Shown here: positions 1 to 9,033 of the stretch, one piece after another
How positions within the stretch are numbered: position 1 is the stretch's first letter
How the letters are laid out: each line of letters starts with the position of its first letter
Assembly: GCA_005240015.1 (NCBI GenBank)
Contig: SBBV01000214.1
Coordinates: 1 to 16,708 of the forward strand
Source of the DNA: Candidatus Odyssella thessalonicensis
GTDB taxonomy: Bacteria > Pseudomonadota > Alphaproteobacteria > Bin65
Direction of reading: 5' to 3'
Length of the DNA: 16,708 nt
The notes under the pieces: generated by a model
The model's input: only the letters and a program-made list of their open reading frames with translations
Databases searched by the model: none
What the model was told of the DNA's origin: nothing
Position numbers and translations under genes: made by a program

Positions 1-223
1 CAACATCTTCGGCGGCATCATGCGCTGCGACGTGATCGCCGAGGGCGTCGTCGCCGCCGCGCGCGAAGTGGCGCTCCACGTGCCGCTCGTGGTCCGGCTC
101 GAGGGCACGAACGTCGAGCTCGGCAAGAAGATCCTCGCCGAGTCGGGCCTGCCGATTCTCTCCGCCGACAATCTCGCCGACGCCGCCGAGAAGGTGGTCA
201 AGGCCGTCAAGGAGGCCGCCTGA
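1..223 (+). CDS. sucC: Succinyl-CoA synthetase (ADP-forming) beta subunit, 3' end only
   Basis: Partial gene: the left edge of the window cuts it, and 73 complete codons plus the stop remain, read in the frame starting at base 2. The tail opens with [17 protein letters not shown], the conserved segment of the C-terminal ligase/CoA-binding domain of SucC. It continues through [16 protein letters not shown] and ends in [10 protein letters not shown]. SucC forms the nucleotide-binding subunit of succinyl-CoA synthetase, which makes succinate and ATP (or GTP) from succinyl-CoA in the cytoplasmic TCA cycle. The stop codon is one base before the sucD start, and the sucD ribosome binding site lies inside this gene, so the two are almost certainly co-transcribed and translationally coupled. 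The N-terminal ATP-grasp domain lies outside the window. Confidence 0.95.
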   Translation, partial: NIFGGIMRCDVIAEGVVAAAREVALHVPLVVRLEGTNVELGKKILAESGLPILSADNLADAAEKVVKAVKEAA

Positions 224-224
224 G

Positions 225-1100
225 ATGGCCGTGCTGGTCGACAAGAACACGAAGGTCATCTGCCAGGGCTTCACCGGCGCCCAGGGCACGTTCCATTCCG
301 AGCAGGCGATCGCCTACGGTACGAAGATGGTGGGCGGGGTGACGCCGGGGAAAGGCGGCACCAAGCATCTCGACCTGCCGGTGTTCGACACCGTGGCCGA
401 AGCCGTCGCCGCGACGGGCGCCAACGCGTCGGTCATCTACGTGCCGCCACCTTTCGCGGCCGACGCGATCCTGGAATCGATTGCCGCCGAAGTGCCGCTC
501 GTCGTCTGCATCACCGAGGGAATCCCGGTGCTCGACATGGTGAAGGTGAAGCGCGCGCTCAACGGATCGAAGTTGCGGCTCATCGGCCCCAATTGCCCCG
601 GCATCATCACGCCCGGCGAGTGCAAGATCGGCATCATGCCGGGCCACATCCACAAGCGCGGCAAGATCGGCATCGTCTCCCGCTCGGGCACGCTCACCTA
701 CGAGGCCGTGGCGCAGACGACGGCTGCGGGTCTCGGCCAATCGACCTGCATCGGTATCGGCGGCGATCCGGTCAACGGCACCAACTTCATCGACTGCCTC
801 GACCTCTTTCTGGGGGACCCCGAAACCGAGGGCATCGTCATGATCGGCGAGATCGGCGGCAGCGCGGAGGAAGAGGCCGCGGAGTTCCTCAAGAAATCGA
901 AGGTCAAGAAACCGGTGGTGGGCTTCATCGCCGGCGTCACCGCGCCGCCGGGCCGGCGCATGGGCCATGCCGGCGCGATCATCTCGGGCGGCAAGGGCAC
1001 GGCCGGCGACAAGATGGCGGCGATGAAGAGCGCCGGCATCGCCGTCGCCGACTCGCCGGCCGCGCTCGGCGCCGCAATGTTGAAACTGATGAAGCGGTAA
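225..1100 (+). CDS. sucD: Succinyl-CoA synthetase alpha subunit
   Basis: This 291-residue protein has the normal length for SucD, the subunit that binds CoA and carries the phosphohistidine intermediate. The N-terminal CoA-binding Rossmann domain begins with [19 protein letters not shown]. The middle has [21 protein letters not shown], and the C-terminal ligase domain has [14 protein letters not shown]. The catalytic histidine is His248 within [16 protein letters not shown]. The ATG at 225 is chosen because AAGGAGG at 209-215 precedes it by nine bases and the sequence aligns with the family from residue 1. It follows sucC after one base. A 108-bp gap containing a perfect palindrome separates it from sucA. 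No missing catalytic residues or frameshift were seen. Confidence 0.97.
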   Translation: MAVLVDKNTKVICQGFTGAQGTFHSEQAIAYGTKMVGGVTPGKGGTKHLDLPVFDTVAEAVAATGANASVIYVPPPFAADAILESIAAEVPLVVCITEGIPVLDMVKVKRALNGSKLRLIGPNCPGIITPGECKIGIMPGHIHKRGKIGIVSRSGTLTYEAVAQTTAAGLGQSTCIGIGGDPVNGTNFIDCLDLFLGDPETEGIVMIGEIGGSAEEEAAEFLKKSKVKKPVVGFIAGVTAPPGRRMGHAGAIISGGKGTAGDKMAAMKSAGIAVADSPAALGAAMLKLMKR

Positions 1101-1138
1101 TTACGTACGAGGTTGAGGCGGCACAGGGTTTGGCCGGT

Positions 1139-1167
1139 GTAGGGGCGGGTTTCAAACCCGCCCCTAC
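1139..1167. repeat. Perfect 14-bp palindrome (REP-like) between sucD and sucA
   Basis: The left arm GTAGGGGCGGGTTT (1139-1152) and right arm AAACCCGCCCCTAC (1154-1167) are exact inverted complements around a single C. CCG and CGG flanks can extend the stem across a two-base bulge. There is no following T-run, so it does not look like a classic intrinsic terminator. Its position in the only sizeable gap of the suc cluster fits a REP-type mobile palindrome or an mRNA processing or stability hairpin that could set different SucCD and SucAB levels. Highly similar G-rich palindromes are common intergenic repeats in bacterial genomes (general knowledge). Copy number in this genome cannot be judged from the window. 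Confidence 0.85.
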
Positions 1168-1208
1168 CGGTCTAAACGTAGGGAACCGGCCGCCCGGAGT
1201 GTCTCACG

Positions 1209-4106
1209 ATGGATGGTGCCCAAGGCAGCGCCCGACGCGATCGCATCGCCGATTCGTTCCTTTACGCGGGCAACGCGGTCTTCGTCTCGCAGCTCTACGA
1301 GCAGTTCTTGAAGGACCCGAGCGCGGTCGATCCGGGCTGGCGCACGTTCTTCGCGGCGCTCGGCGAAGAGGAGCGCGCGGCGCTCAGCGAGCTTAGCGGC
1401 CCCTCCTGGGCGCCGTGCTCGACGCGCGTGATCGGCGCGGACGGTGCCGCCGCGGCGAAAGTGGCAGCCAAGACCAACGGTGCAGCGGCGGCTGCTTCGG
1501 CCGAACAGCTGCGCGCGGCGGCGCTGGCCTCGATCCGCGCCTTCATGCTGATCCGCACCTATCGCTCGCGCGGCCACCTGATCGCCAATCTCGATCCGCT
1601 CGGCATCGCCGAGCGCAAATATCACAAGGACCTCGACTACAAGAGTTACGGCTTCACCGAGGCCGATCTCGACCAGCCGATCTTCATCAACAGCATCCTG
1701 GGCTTCGGCGAGACGGCGACCTTGCAGCAGATCCTCGACCGGCTCGTGCACACCTACTGCGGCAGCATCGGCGTCGAGTATATGTACATCATGGAGCCGG
1801 CGCAGCGGCTCTGGATCCAGGAGCGCATCGAGCTCATCGAGAACCGCACCGACTTCACGGTCAACGGCAAGCGCGCGATCCTCGAGCGGCTCACCGCCGC
1901 CGAGACCTTCGAGCGCTTCCTCGACAAGAAATACACCGGCACCAAGCGCTTCGGCCTCGAGGGCGGCGAGGCGATGATCCCGGCGCTGGAGCAGATCATC
2001 AAGCGCGGCGGCCAGCTCGGGACCAAGGAGATCGTGCTCGGCATGCCGCACCGCGGCCGCCTCAACGTGCTTGCCAACATGATGGGCAAGCCGTTCCGCG
2101 CGATCTTCTCGGAGTTCAGCGGCAACCCCGCCAATCCCGAGGACGTGCAGGGCTCGGGCGACGTGAAGTACCATCTCGGCACCTCGTCGGACCGCGACTT
2201 CGACGGCAACACCGTGCATCTCTCGCTCACCGCCAACCCCTCGCATCTCGAAGCGGTGAATCCGGTCGTCGTCGGCAAGGTGCGCGCGAAGCAGATGCAG
2301 CGCGGCGACCTCGAGCGCGCGCGCCACGAAGTGATGGGGCTCCTGCTGCACGGCGACGCGGCCTTCGCCGGCCAGGGGCTCGTGCCCGAAACCTTGGCGC
2401 TCTCGGAGTTGAAGGGCTATCGCACCGGCGGCACCATCCACTTCATCGTCAACAATCAGATCGGCTTCACCACCAACCCAGCCGCTTCGCGCTCGGGCCC
2501 GTATTGCACCGACGTCGCCAAGGCGGTGCAGGCGCCGATTTTCCACGTGAACGGCGACGACCCCGAGGCCGTGGTGCACGTGGCGCGCGTCGCCACCGAG
2601 TTCCGCCACGAATTCCAGAAGGACGTGGTCATCGACATGTGGTGCTACCGGCGCCACGGCCACAACGAGAGCGACGAGCCCGCGTTCACGCAGCCGCTCA
2701 TGTATCGCGCGATCGCCAAGCAGCCGACGACGCGCACGATCTACGCCGAGAAGCTCGCCGCCGACGGAGTCATGACCGGCGAGGAGGCGCAGGACCTCGT
2801 CACCGGATTCGAGAAGAAGCTCGAAGAGGACTTCGAGGTCGCGAAGAACTTCCGGCCCAACAAGGCGGATTGGCTCGAAGGCGCCTGGACCGGGCTCGAG
2901 GCGGCACGCGGCGAATACATCCGCGGCGAGACCGCGGCGCCGATCGATCTGCTGAAGCAGGTCGGCGCGCGTCTCACCGAGGTGCCGAAGGGCTTCAACG
3001 CCAACCGCAAGATCCTGCGCCAGCTCGAAGCGAAGCGGAAGGCGATCGCGAGCGGCGAGGGCATCGACTGGGCGACCGGCGAGGCGCTCGCGTTCGGCAC
3101 CTTGCTCGCCGAGGGCACGCCGGTACGCCTCTCGGGCCAGGATTGCGGGCGCGGCACCTTCTCGCAGCGCCACGGCGTGCTGGTCGATCAGGAAAACGAG
3201 CAGAAATACATCCCACTCGCAAACATCAAGCCGGGCCAGGCCAATTTCGAGCTGATCGATTCGCCGCTCGCCGAAGCCTCGGTGCTCGGCTTCGAGTACG
3301 GCTACTCGCTGGCCGAGCCGCACTGCCTCGTGCTGTGGGAGGCGCAGTTCGGCGATTTCGCCAACGGCGCACAGGTGATCATCGACCAGTTCATCGCGGC
3401 CGGCGAATCGAAGTGGCTGCGCATGTCGGGGCTCGTGATGCTCTTGCCGCACGGCTACGAAGGCCAGGGCCCCGAGCACAGCTCGGCGCGGCTCGAGCGC
3501 TATCTCCAGCTTTGCGCTGAAGACAACCTTCAGGTCGTCAACTGCACCACGCCGGCCAACTACTTCCACGTGCTGCGGCGGCAGATGCGGCGGAAGATCA
3601 GGAAGCCGCTGATTGTGATGACGCCGAAATCGCTGCTCCGGCACAAGCTCGCGACCTCGAAGCTCGCCGATTTCGGGCCCGGCTCGTCATTCCACCGCGT
3701 GCTGTTCGACGGCAGCGGCATCGGGCCGGACGACACGATCAAGCGCGTCGTGCTCTGCTCGGGCAAGGTCTACTACGATCTCCTGGAGGCGCGCGACGAG
3801 CGCAAGCTCAACGACGACGTCGTCGTGATCCGGTTCGAGCAGCTCTATCCGTTCCCGGCGCAGTCGCTGGCCGACGATCTCGCTCGCTTCAAGCAGGCCG
3901 AAGTGGTGTGGTGCCAGGAAGAGCCGATGAACACGGGCGCCTGGTTCTTCGTGTCGCCGCTGATCGAGGAGGTGATGGGCAAGCTCCGCATGAGCGGGCG
4001 GCCGCGCTATGCCGGCCGCTGTGCTGCCGCCTCGCCGGCCACCGGCCTCGCCAGCCGCCACGCCAAGGAACAGGCCAAGCTCATCGACGAAGCTCTGACG
4101 CTCTAG
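1209..4106 (+). CDS. sucA: 2-oxoglutarate dehydrogenase E1 component (thiamine diphosphate-dependent)
   Basis: This 965-residue protein decarboxylates 2-oxoglutarate and passes the succinyl group to the lipoyl arm of SucB. The N-terminal E2-binding region is visible as the [13 protein letters not shown] segment (about residues 30-45), followed by an alanine-rich linker near 70-105. The ThDP-binding half contains GMPHRGRLN, with His281 as the likely counterpart of the active-site histidine. It also has [24 protein letters not shown] and the cofactor motif GDDPE (449-453), with HGHNE at 483-487. The pyrimidine-binding half has [15 protein letters not shown] and [17 protein letters not shown]. 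The length is normal for the family. GGAG at 1196-1199 supports the ATG. The C-terminal motif reads [11 protein letters not shown], where relatives usually have GRPAAAS. The gene ends eight bases before sucB. Confidence 0.97.
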   Translation: MDGAQGSARRDRIADSFLYAGNAVFVSQLYEQFLKDPSAVDPGWRTFFAALGEEERAALSELSGPSWAPCSTRVIGADGAAAAKVAAKTNGAAAAASAEQLRAAALASIRAFMLIRTYRSRGHLIANLDPLGIAERKYHKDLDYKSYGFTEADLDQPIFINSILGFGETATLQQILDRLVHTYCGSIGVEYMYIMEPAQRLWIQERIELIENRTDFTVNGKRAILERLTAAETFERFLDKKYTGTKRFGLEGGEAMIPALEQIIKRGGQLGTKEIVLGMPHRGRLNVLANMMGKPFRAIFSEFSGNPANPEDVQGSGDVKYHLGTSSDRDFDGNTVHLSLTANPSHLEAVNPVVVGKVRAKQMQRGDLERARHEVMGLLLHGDAAFAGQGLVPETLALSELKGYRTGGTIHFIVNNQIGFTTNPAASRSGPYCTDVAKAVQAPIFHVNGDDPEAVVHVARVATEFRHEFQKDVVIDMWCYRRHGHNESDEPAFTQPLMYRAIAKQPTTRTIYAEKLAADGVMTGEEAQDLVTGFEKKLEEDFEVAKNFRPNKADWLEGAWTGLEAARGEYIRGETAAPIDLLKQVGARLTEVPKGFNANRKILRQLEAKRKAIASGEGIDWATGEALAFGTLLAEGTPVRLSGQDCGRGTFSQRHGVLVDQENEQKYIPLANIKPGQANFELIDSPLAEASVLGFEYGYSLAEPHCLVLWEAQFGDFANGAQVIIDQFIAAGESKWLRMSGLVMLLPHGYEGQGPEHSSARLERYLQLCAEDNLQVVNCTTPANYFHVLRRQMRRKIRKPLIVMTPKSLLRHKLATSKLADFGPGSSFHRVLFDGSGIGPDDTIKRVVLCSGKVYYDLLEARDERKLNDDVVVIRFEQLYPFPAQSLADDLARFKQAEVVWCQEEPMNTGAWFFVSPLIEEVMGKLRMSGRPRYAGRCAAASPATGLASRHAKEQAKLIDEALTL

Positions 4107-4114
4107 GCAACGCC

Positions 4115-5377
4115 ATGGACATCACGGTTCCCGCGCTGGGCGAATCGGTCACCGAAGCCACCGTCGCCAAGTGGATGAAGAAGGTCGGCGACGCGGTCGC
4201 CAAGGACGAGCCGCTTTGCGAGCTCGAAACCGACAAGGTGACGCTCGAGGTGAACGCGCCCGCCGCCGGCACGCTCGCCGAGATCCGCGCCGAAGAGGGC
4301 GCCAATGTCGAGATCGGCCAGGTCCTCGGCGTCATCGCCGAAGGCGCCGCGGCCGCAGCCGTCGCCGCGGCGCCCAAGCCCGCGGCGGCGCCGAAACCGG
4401 CCGCACCGAAGCCCGCTGCGGCTCCGGCGCAGACGGCGGCGCCCGCCGGAACCGCCGCGCCGCTCTCGCCTGCCGTCCGCAAGCTCGTCGCCGAGAACAA
4501 GCTCGAGCCCGCCGCGATCCCGGCGACCGGCAGGGACGGCCGCCTCACCAAGGGCGATGTGCTCGCCTTCATGGAAAAGCCGGCCCCGGCGCGCACCGGC
4601 ATGACGCAGCGCGTGCCCGCCGCCGCGCCGCAGCCCGCACCCGCGCCCGAGCCGGCGGCGCCGCCGCGCGTGCCCGGAGAGCGCGAGCAGCGCGTGCGGA
4701 TGACGCGCCTCCGGAAGCGCATCGCCGAGCGCCTGAAGGCGGCGCAGAACACCGCCGCCATGCTCACGACCTTCAACGAGGTCGACATGAGCGCGATCCT
4801 CCGGCTGCGCGAGCAGTTCCGCGACAGCTTCGAGAAGAAGCACGGCGTGCGCCTCGGCTTCATGAGCTTCTTCGTCAAGGCCTGCATCCAGGCGTTGAAG
4901 GAAATTCCCGCCGTCAACGGCGAGATCGACGGCGACGACTTGATCTACAAGAACCACTACGATATCGGCGTCGCGGTCGGCACCGAGCAGGGCCTCGTCG
5001 TCCCCGTGCTGCGCGACGCGGATCAGATGGGCTTCGCCGAGATCGAGAAGAAGATCGGCGAGCTCGGGCGCAAGGCGCGCGACGGCAAGCTCACGATCGA
5101 GGATTTGACCGGCGGCACCTTCACGATCTCGAACGGCGGCGTCTACGGCTCCTTGATGTCGACGCCGATCCTGAACCCGCCGCAGTCGGGCATCTTGGGC
5201 ATGCACAAGACCCAGCCGCGGCCGGTGGCCGTCGACGGCAAGGTCGAGATCCGGCCGATGATGTACCTAGCGCTTTCCTACGACCATCGCATCATCGATG
5301 GCCGCGAGGCGGTGACCTTCCTCGTGCGCGTCAAGGAATGCATCGAGGATCCGCAGCGCCTGCTGCTGGAAATGTAG
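4115..5377 (+). CDS. sucB: Dihydrolipoyllysine-residue succinyltransferase (E2 of 2-oxoglutarate dehydrogenase)
   Basis: This 420-residue protein is the core acyltransferase of the complex, moving succinyl from lipoyl-lysine to CoA. The start at 4115 gives the canonical N-terminus [17 protein letters not shown]; the open frame further upstream only overlaps sucA. Residues 1-76 form one lipoyl domain with the lipoylated lysine at Lys41 in ETDKVTLEV. Next comes an Ala/Pro-rich flexible linker (about 77-116), the E1/E3-binding peripheral domain (117-154, starting [14 protein letters not shown]), a second Ala/Pro linker, and the catalytic domain from about 190. The catalytic pair is His391 and Asp395 in [12 protein letters not shown]. 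Spacing from the sucA stop is eight bases with only a weak AGG as ribosome binding site, so translational coupling to sucA is likely. Confidence 0.97.
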   Translation: MDITVPALGESVTEATVAKWMKKVGDAVAKDEPLCELETDKVTLEVNAPAAGTLAEIRAEEGANVEIGQVLGVIAEGAAAAAVAAAPKPAAAPKPAAPKPAAAPAQTAAPAGTAAPLSPAVRKLVAENKLEPAAIPATGRDGRLTKGDVLAFMEKPAPARTGMTQRVPAAAPQPAPAPEPAAPPRVPGEREQRVRMTRLRKRIAERLKAAQNTAAMLTTFNEVDMSAILRLREQFRDSFEKKHGVRLGFMSFFVKACIQALKEIPAVNGEIDGDDLIYKNHYDIGVAVGTEQGLVVPVLRDADQMGFAEIEKKIGELGRKARDGKLTIEDLTGGTFTISNGGVYGSLMSTPILNPPQSGILGMHKTQPRPVAVDGKVEIRPMMYLALSYDHRIIDGREAVTFLVRVKECIEDPQRLLLEM

Positions 5378-5411
5378 GCGTTACCGGCAGCTAGAGACGC
5401 CGGCGTAACGC
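5378..5411 (+). other. Bulged hairpin directly after the sucB stop
   Basis: GCGTTA (5378-5383) and CCGGC (5384-5388) pair with GCCGG (5399-5403) and TAACGC (5406-5411). The two-base bulge CG is on the right side and the loop has ten bases. The structure begins at the first base after the sucB stop. No T-run follows, so it may protect or process the 3' end of the suc transcript, or be part of a factor-dependent termination region. Function is inferred only from position. Confidence 0.45.
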
Positions 5412-5502
5412 AATCGTGGGGGCGGGACAGGGCGGCAGCCACCGCTCTGCCACAATCCCGGCGTTCCAGGGGCGGAACCGTTTGGAACACGGGAGGTCCC
5501 TG

Positions 5503-6375
5503 ATGACAAAGCTATTTTTCGGCGTATGCGGCGCCGCATTGCTGGCCCTGGGGCCGGCCGGCGCGCAGACCTACGGCACCGAAGCTCCGGCGGCCACGCC
5601 GCCGAGCCTCCAATCGCCGCCCGCCGGACCGCAGCAGCGCACCTATCCCGCACCGGCGCAGCGCGATCTCGGCCGCACGCTGCCGGCGCCCGATTCGCCC
5701 ACCGGCGTCGGTCCCGAGCGCACCGATCTCGGCCAGGACTGTGCACGGGCGCAGACGCGCGTGCAGCAGACCATCTGCAAGAACAGCGACCTCGTCGAGA
5801 TGGACCGCGACGTGGCGCGCCTCGCCGGCTCGCTGCCGGGCGGCGCGGGCCAGGGCGCCTGGGTTCAGTCGCTCGAGGCCTGCGAGCGTGCCGCGAGCAC
5901 GGTCTATGACGGGCCGATCTACCGCTGCCTGAACGCGCGCTACAAGGCGCGTCTCGCCCAGCTCTCGCGCATGGCGGGCGGCACGATGTCGGGCCAGTAT
6001 CGCCTGTCCGGGCAGCCGGGCGATGCCAGCATGACGATCGTCGAGTTCCCGCAGCAGGGCCAGGCCAGCGTGATTTTCGACAAGGTGACAGCCGACGGCG
6101 CGCGCGCCTGTGCGATCCGCATGAGTGCGCGCATGACTCAGGGCATGCTCGAAGGCGCCGCCATCGGCATGCCCGAGTGCCGCGTCGCGATCCAGGTCGA
6201 TCGCGGCACGGCGCAGGTGCAGTCCAACGCCAGTTGTGCCCGGCTGTGCGAGATGGGCGAGCGCGTCGACGGCACCTACCTGTCGCTTGGCGCGATCGCG
6301 CCGGCGGCGCGGCCGAGCCGGCAGCCGGCGCGCCAACCCGCGGCGCCGCAGCGCAGCCCGGCACCGCGGTACTAG
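5503..6375 (+). CDS. Exported cysteine-rich protein with LprI/DUF1311-like segment
   Basis: This 290-residue protein starts at the ATG at 5503, preceded by GGGAGG (5491-5496) and giving a clean signal peptide (residues 1-21, cleavage after AGA). A Pro/Ala/Gln-rich low-complexity stretch spans about 22-70. Residues 78-110 (DCARAQTRVQQTICKNSDLV) match the spacing of the lysozyme-inhibitor LprI N-terminal/DUF1311 pattern, Cys-x11-Cys followed by Leu and Asp. The rest is unrecognised, with a possible beta-rich domain at 160-265 and another Pro/Arg/Ala-rich tail. The mature part has eight cysteines (80, 92, 127, 142, 203, 226, 245, 249), consistent with periplasmic disulfides. A lysozyme-inhibitor role is only suggested by the family name. 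It stands alone between the sucB hairpin and a strong terminator. Confidence 0.8.
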   Translation: MTKLFFGVCGAALLALGPAGAQTYGTEAPAATPPSLQSPPAGPQQRTYPAPAQRDLGRTLPAPDSPTGVGPERTDLGQDCARAQTRVQQTICKNSDLVEMDRDVARLAGSLPGGAGQGAWVQSLEACERAASTVYDGPIYRCLNARYKARLAQLSRMAGGTMSGQYRLSGQPGDASMTIVEFPQQGQASVIFDKVTADGARACAIRMSARMTQGMLEGAAIGMPECRVAIQVDRGTAQVQSNASCARLCEMGERVDGTYLSLGAIAPAARPSRQPARQPAAPQRSPAPRY

Positions 6376-6390
6376 TCGAACGAGCACGAG

Positions 6391-6425
6391 CGCCGGGGCG
6401 GAGCGATCCGCCCCGGCGTTTTCTT
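6391..6425 (+). terminator. Rho-independent terminator
   Basis: CGCCGGGGCGGA (6391-6402) pairs perfectly with TCCGCCCCGGCG (6407-6418) around the four-base loop GCGA. TTTTCTT (6419-6425) follows on the + strand. It lies 15 bases after the stop of the LprI-like gene, so it ends that transcript and separates it from the DUF2330 gene. Confidence 0.92.
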
Positions 6426-6710
6426 GCGCCGAGAACATGCTTTTCTCACGTTGAAGCGGGCGATGCGCACCGGGGTTTCGCAACGAGCGCGCCGATCCCG
6501 CCTCATGCGAACATGCGCTAAATCAAGGGAATCTGCGCGATCGTTCGCGCGCCGCTGCGCGGCGTCCCGCCAAGGCGCGCACGCATTACGGGAACCGCGA
6601 GCCGCTTAGATTCACCGGAAATGGCGAGATCGAGCCTCGGTTGTGCCGTCCCCGCGCCGCAATTGCAGCTTGCTCTCAGGCGTCTGAGGAAAACGCCTGG
6701 GAGGCCTGCC
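6426..6710 (+). other. Intergenic leader region upstream of the DUF2330 gene
   Basis: This 285-bp stretch follows the terminator and has no convincing ORF; the open frames crossing it lack ribosome binding sites and family-like sequence. It must hold the promoter for the DUF2330/RnfD-like pair, but I could not pick a convincing -35/-10 pair. Near its end CAGGCGT (6677-6683) pairs with ACGCCTG (6693-6699) across a nine-base loop. The stem abuts the GGGAGG ribosome binding site (6699-6704), so it could affect translation start. Confidence 0.4.
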
Positions 6711-8003
6711 ATGCGCATCGCTCTTGCCGCCGCCGTCGTCGCCCTGGTGCCCGCCGCTGTGGCGCCGCCGGCCCACGCGTTCTGCGGGTTTTTCGTCGGC
6801 AAGGCCGATGCCTCGCTGTTCAACGAAGCCTCGCAGGTGATGATGGTGCGCGACGGCGACAAGACCACCATCACCATGCTCAACGACTACAAGGGCGAGC
6901 TCACCGATTTCGCGCTCGTCGTGCCGGTGCCGGTCGTGCTGAAGCGCGACGACATCCGGGTCGCCGACAAGAAGATCTTCGACCGCATCGACGCCTATTC
7001 GGCGCCGCGCCTCGCCGAGTACTACGACGCCAATCCGTGCGACCGCCGCGAATACGCGCTGCGCCGCGCGGAGGCGGTGCCGTCGCCGGGCAAGAGCGCC
7101 GGCGGGCGCGAGAAGGCGCTCGGCGTCGAGGTCGAGGCGCGCTACACGGTCGGCGAGTACGACATCGTCATTCTCTCGGCCTCGCAGTCCGACGGCCTCG
7201 AAACCTGGCTCACCGAGAACGGCTACAAGATCCCCGCCGGCGCCAGCCGCGCGCTGCGCCCCTACATCCAGCAGAACATGAAGTTCTTCGTGGCGCGCGT
7301 GAACTTGAAAGAGCAGGCGAAGACCGGCTTCTCCTATCTGCGCCCGCTGCAGTTCCGCTTCGAGAGCGCGCGCTTCATGCTGCCGATCCGGCTCGGCATG
7401 ATCAACGCGCAAGGGCCGCAGGACCTCATCGTTTACGTGCTCTCGCGCCAGGGCCGCGTCGAATCCACGAATTATCGGACCGTGAAGCTCCCGGCCAACA
7501 TGGAGCTGCCCACCTGGCTGAAGCAGAAAGGCGAGTTCACGCGCTTCTACAAGGCGATGTTCGACCAACAGGCGAAGCGCGAGAACCACCGCGTCGTGTT
7601 CACCGAGTATTTCTGGGACATGGCGTGGTGCGATCCCTGCGCCGCCGACCCGCTCAGCGTCGCCGAGCTGCGCGAAGCCGGCGTCACCTGGGTCGCCGAC
7701 GACGGCCGCCGGCGCGGCTCGGGCGCGCAGCCGGTCGTGCTGACGCGCCTCCACATCCGCTACACGCGCGAGACCTTCCCCGAGGACCTCGTGTTCCACG
7801 AGACCAAGGACCGCGCGAATTTTCAGACTCGCTACGTGCTCCGCCATCCCTGGCGCGGCGGCCTGCTGCAGTGCCTCGATTCGCTCGGCACCTATCAGCG
7901 CTACCGCGAATCGGTCGCGGCGCGCGAGGAGCGCGCGGCGCAGGTCCTCGCCAACCTCACCGGCTGGAGCATCGACGAGATTCGCCGCCGCCAGGGCCGT
8001 TAG
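6711..8003 (+). CDS. DUF2330 domain-containing exported protein
   Basis: This 430-residue protein has no known function. The ATG at 6711 is supported by GGGAGG (6699-6704) and gives a typical signal peptide of 23 residues (cleavage after AHA). The mature protein begins FCGFFVGKADASLFNEASQ, followed by VVPVPVVLKRDDIRV and DRIDAYSAPRLAEYYDANPC; this pattern is characteristic of DUF2330. Five cysteines are visible (25, 110, 307, 310, 388), with 307 and 310 forming WCDPC, a CxxC that could bind metal or form a disulfide. The C-terminal end is charged and helical (EERAAQVLANLTGWSIDEIRRR). The next gene, an RnfD-like membrane protein, starts 12 bases after the stop, so the two are very likely one transcript and may act together at the inner-membrane/periplasm interface. 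Confidence 0.85.
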   Translation: MRIALAAAVVALVPAAVAPPAHAFCGFFVGKADASLFNEASQVMMVRDGDKTTITMLNDYKGELTDFALVVPVPVVLKRDDIRVADKKIFDRIDAYSAPRLAEYYDANPCDRREYALRRAEAVPSPGKSAGGREKALGVEVEARYTVGEYDIVILSASQSDGLETWLTENGYKIPAGASRALRPYIQQNMKFFVARVNLKEQAKTGFSYLRPLQFRFESARFMLPIRLGMINAQGPQDLIVYVLSRQGRVESTNYRTVKLPANMELPTWLKQKGEFTRFYKAMFDQQAKRENHRVVFTEYFWDMAWCDPCAADPLSVAELREAGVTWVADDGRRRGSGAQPVVLTRLHIRYTRETFPEDLVFHETKDRANFQTRYVLRHPWRGGLLQCLDSLGTYQRYRESVAAREERAAQVLANLTGWSIDEIRRRQGR

Positions 8004-8015
8004 CGGGGCTGCGCC

Positions 8016-8951
8016 ATGCAGATGGCGAAATCAGCCGCGGCTGCGACTGCGGAAACCTTCGCTCCGCCCACGGCTGCAGCCGTCCCCGTCAGCGTACGCG
8101 CGTCGCCCCTCGTCCGCGCGGCGCGCGGCTTCGTCGCCGCGTTCCGCCGGCTCGATGCGCGTGTCTTCCAGATCGTCTTCCTCGGCAGCCTGCTGCTGTT
8201 CGGCGCGCTGCTGCGCGACTTCGCGCTGCAATGGGAGCAGGTCGTGCTCACCTTCGCCGCGGGCCTCGCGACGCAGGCCTTCTGGATCAAGGCGCTGGGC
8301 CTGAAGAAGGTGGGCTTCCTCTCCGCCTTCGTCACCTGCCTCGGCACCAGCATTCTCGTGCGCGCGGATTCGCTGTGGGTCCATCCGCTGCTCGCGAGCC
8401 TCGCGATGTCGTCGAAGTTCACGATCCGCATCCGCGGAAAGCACCTCTACAACCCGGCGAATCTCGCGGTCATCCTCGCCATCGCCGTGGTGCCCGGCGC
8501 GTGGGCCTCGCCCGGCCAGTGGGGCTCCGACGTCTTGATCGGCCTCTGGTTCGTGTGCCTCGGCGTCACGGTCACGACCAGCGCCAAGCGGCTCGACATC
8601 GCCTGGGCGTTTCTCGGCAGCTACACGGCGCTGCTCGCCGCGCGCATGCTGATCCTGGGGCAAAGCGAGATGGTGCTGATCCACCAGCTCGGCAACGGCG
8701 CGCTGTTGCTGTTCACGTTCTTCATGATCAGCGATCCGATGACGACGCCGAACCGCCGCCCGCTGCGGCTTGCCTACGCGTTCCTCGTGGCCGCGTTCGC
8801 GTTCGTCTGGCAGTTCCACCTGTTCCAGCCGAACGGGCCGGTCTGGGCGCTGTTCCTGCTGACGCCGCTCGTGCCGCTCATCGACTGGTTGTGGCCGGGC
8901 CAGAAGCACAGCTGGCGGCCCTCAACCAGACCGATCAATGTGCTATCGTAA
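8016..8951 (+). CDS. Stand-alone NqrB/RnfD-like integral membrane protein
   Basis: This 311-residue membrane protein has about nine to ten hydrophobic segments after a roughly 45-residue Ala-rich, basic cytoplasmic N-terminus. Two signatures of the RnfD/NqrB family are visible: LYNPANLAV (144-152), corresponding to the FNPA motif, and FFMISDPMTTPN (235-246), corresponding to the FMATDPVT motif. The SGAT-type motif that carries covalent FMN in true RnfD and NqrB is not visible between them, where only about 85 residues separate the two motifs. No other rnf or nqr genes are present, so this is probably not a subunit of a full complex. It lies 12 bases after the DUF2330 gene, with a weak G-rich ribosome binding site. 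A second in-frame ATG at 8022 could be used. Role unknown; electron transfer or cofactor handling is possible. Confidence 0.8.
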   Translation: MQMAKSAAAATAETFAPPTAAAVPVSVRASPLVRAARGFVAAFRRLDARVFQIVFLGSLLLFGALLRDFALQWEQVVLTFAAGLATQAFWIKALGLKKVGFLSAFVTCLGTSILVRADSLWVHPLLASLAMSSKFTIRIRGKHLYNPANLAVILAIAVVPGAWASPGQWGSDVLIGLWFVCLGVTVTTSAKRLDIAWAFLGSYTALLAARMLILGQSEMVLIHQLGNGALLLFTFFMISDPMTTPNRRPLRLAYAFLVAAFAFVWQFHLFQPNGPVWALFLLTPLVPLIDWLWPGQKHSWRPSTRPINVLS

Positions 8952-9033
8952 TATTTCACTGTGAACCGGGGTTCCGCAGAAACCCGGGTGAAAAAAAGCC
9001 TCTGGTTGGACTGCCTTCAATTGGGAGGAAGCC

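Noticed and set aside
1164..3644. Very long - strand open frame of 826 codons opposite sucA
   Set aside because: It mirrors the codon structure of sucA, is made of low-complexity Arg/Ala/Leu/Glu/Asp-rich sequence and has no family motif; a typical GC-rich shadow. The same holds for the - strand frames over sucB, lpdA, the MFS gene and the DUF2330 gene.
8966..8996. Inverted repeat CCGGGGTT / AACCCGGG followed by an A-run after the RnfD-like gene
   Set aside because: The run on the + strand is A, not T, and on the - strand the T-run precedes the hairpin, so it is not an intrinsic terminator in either direction; the stem also has a mismatch.
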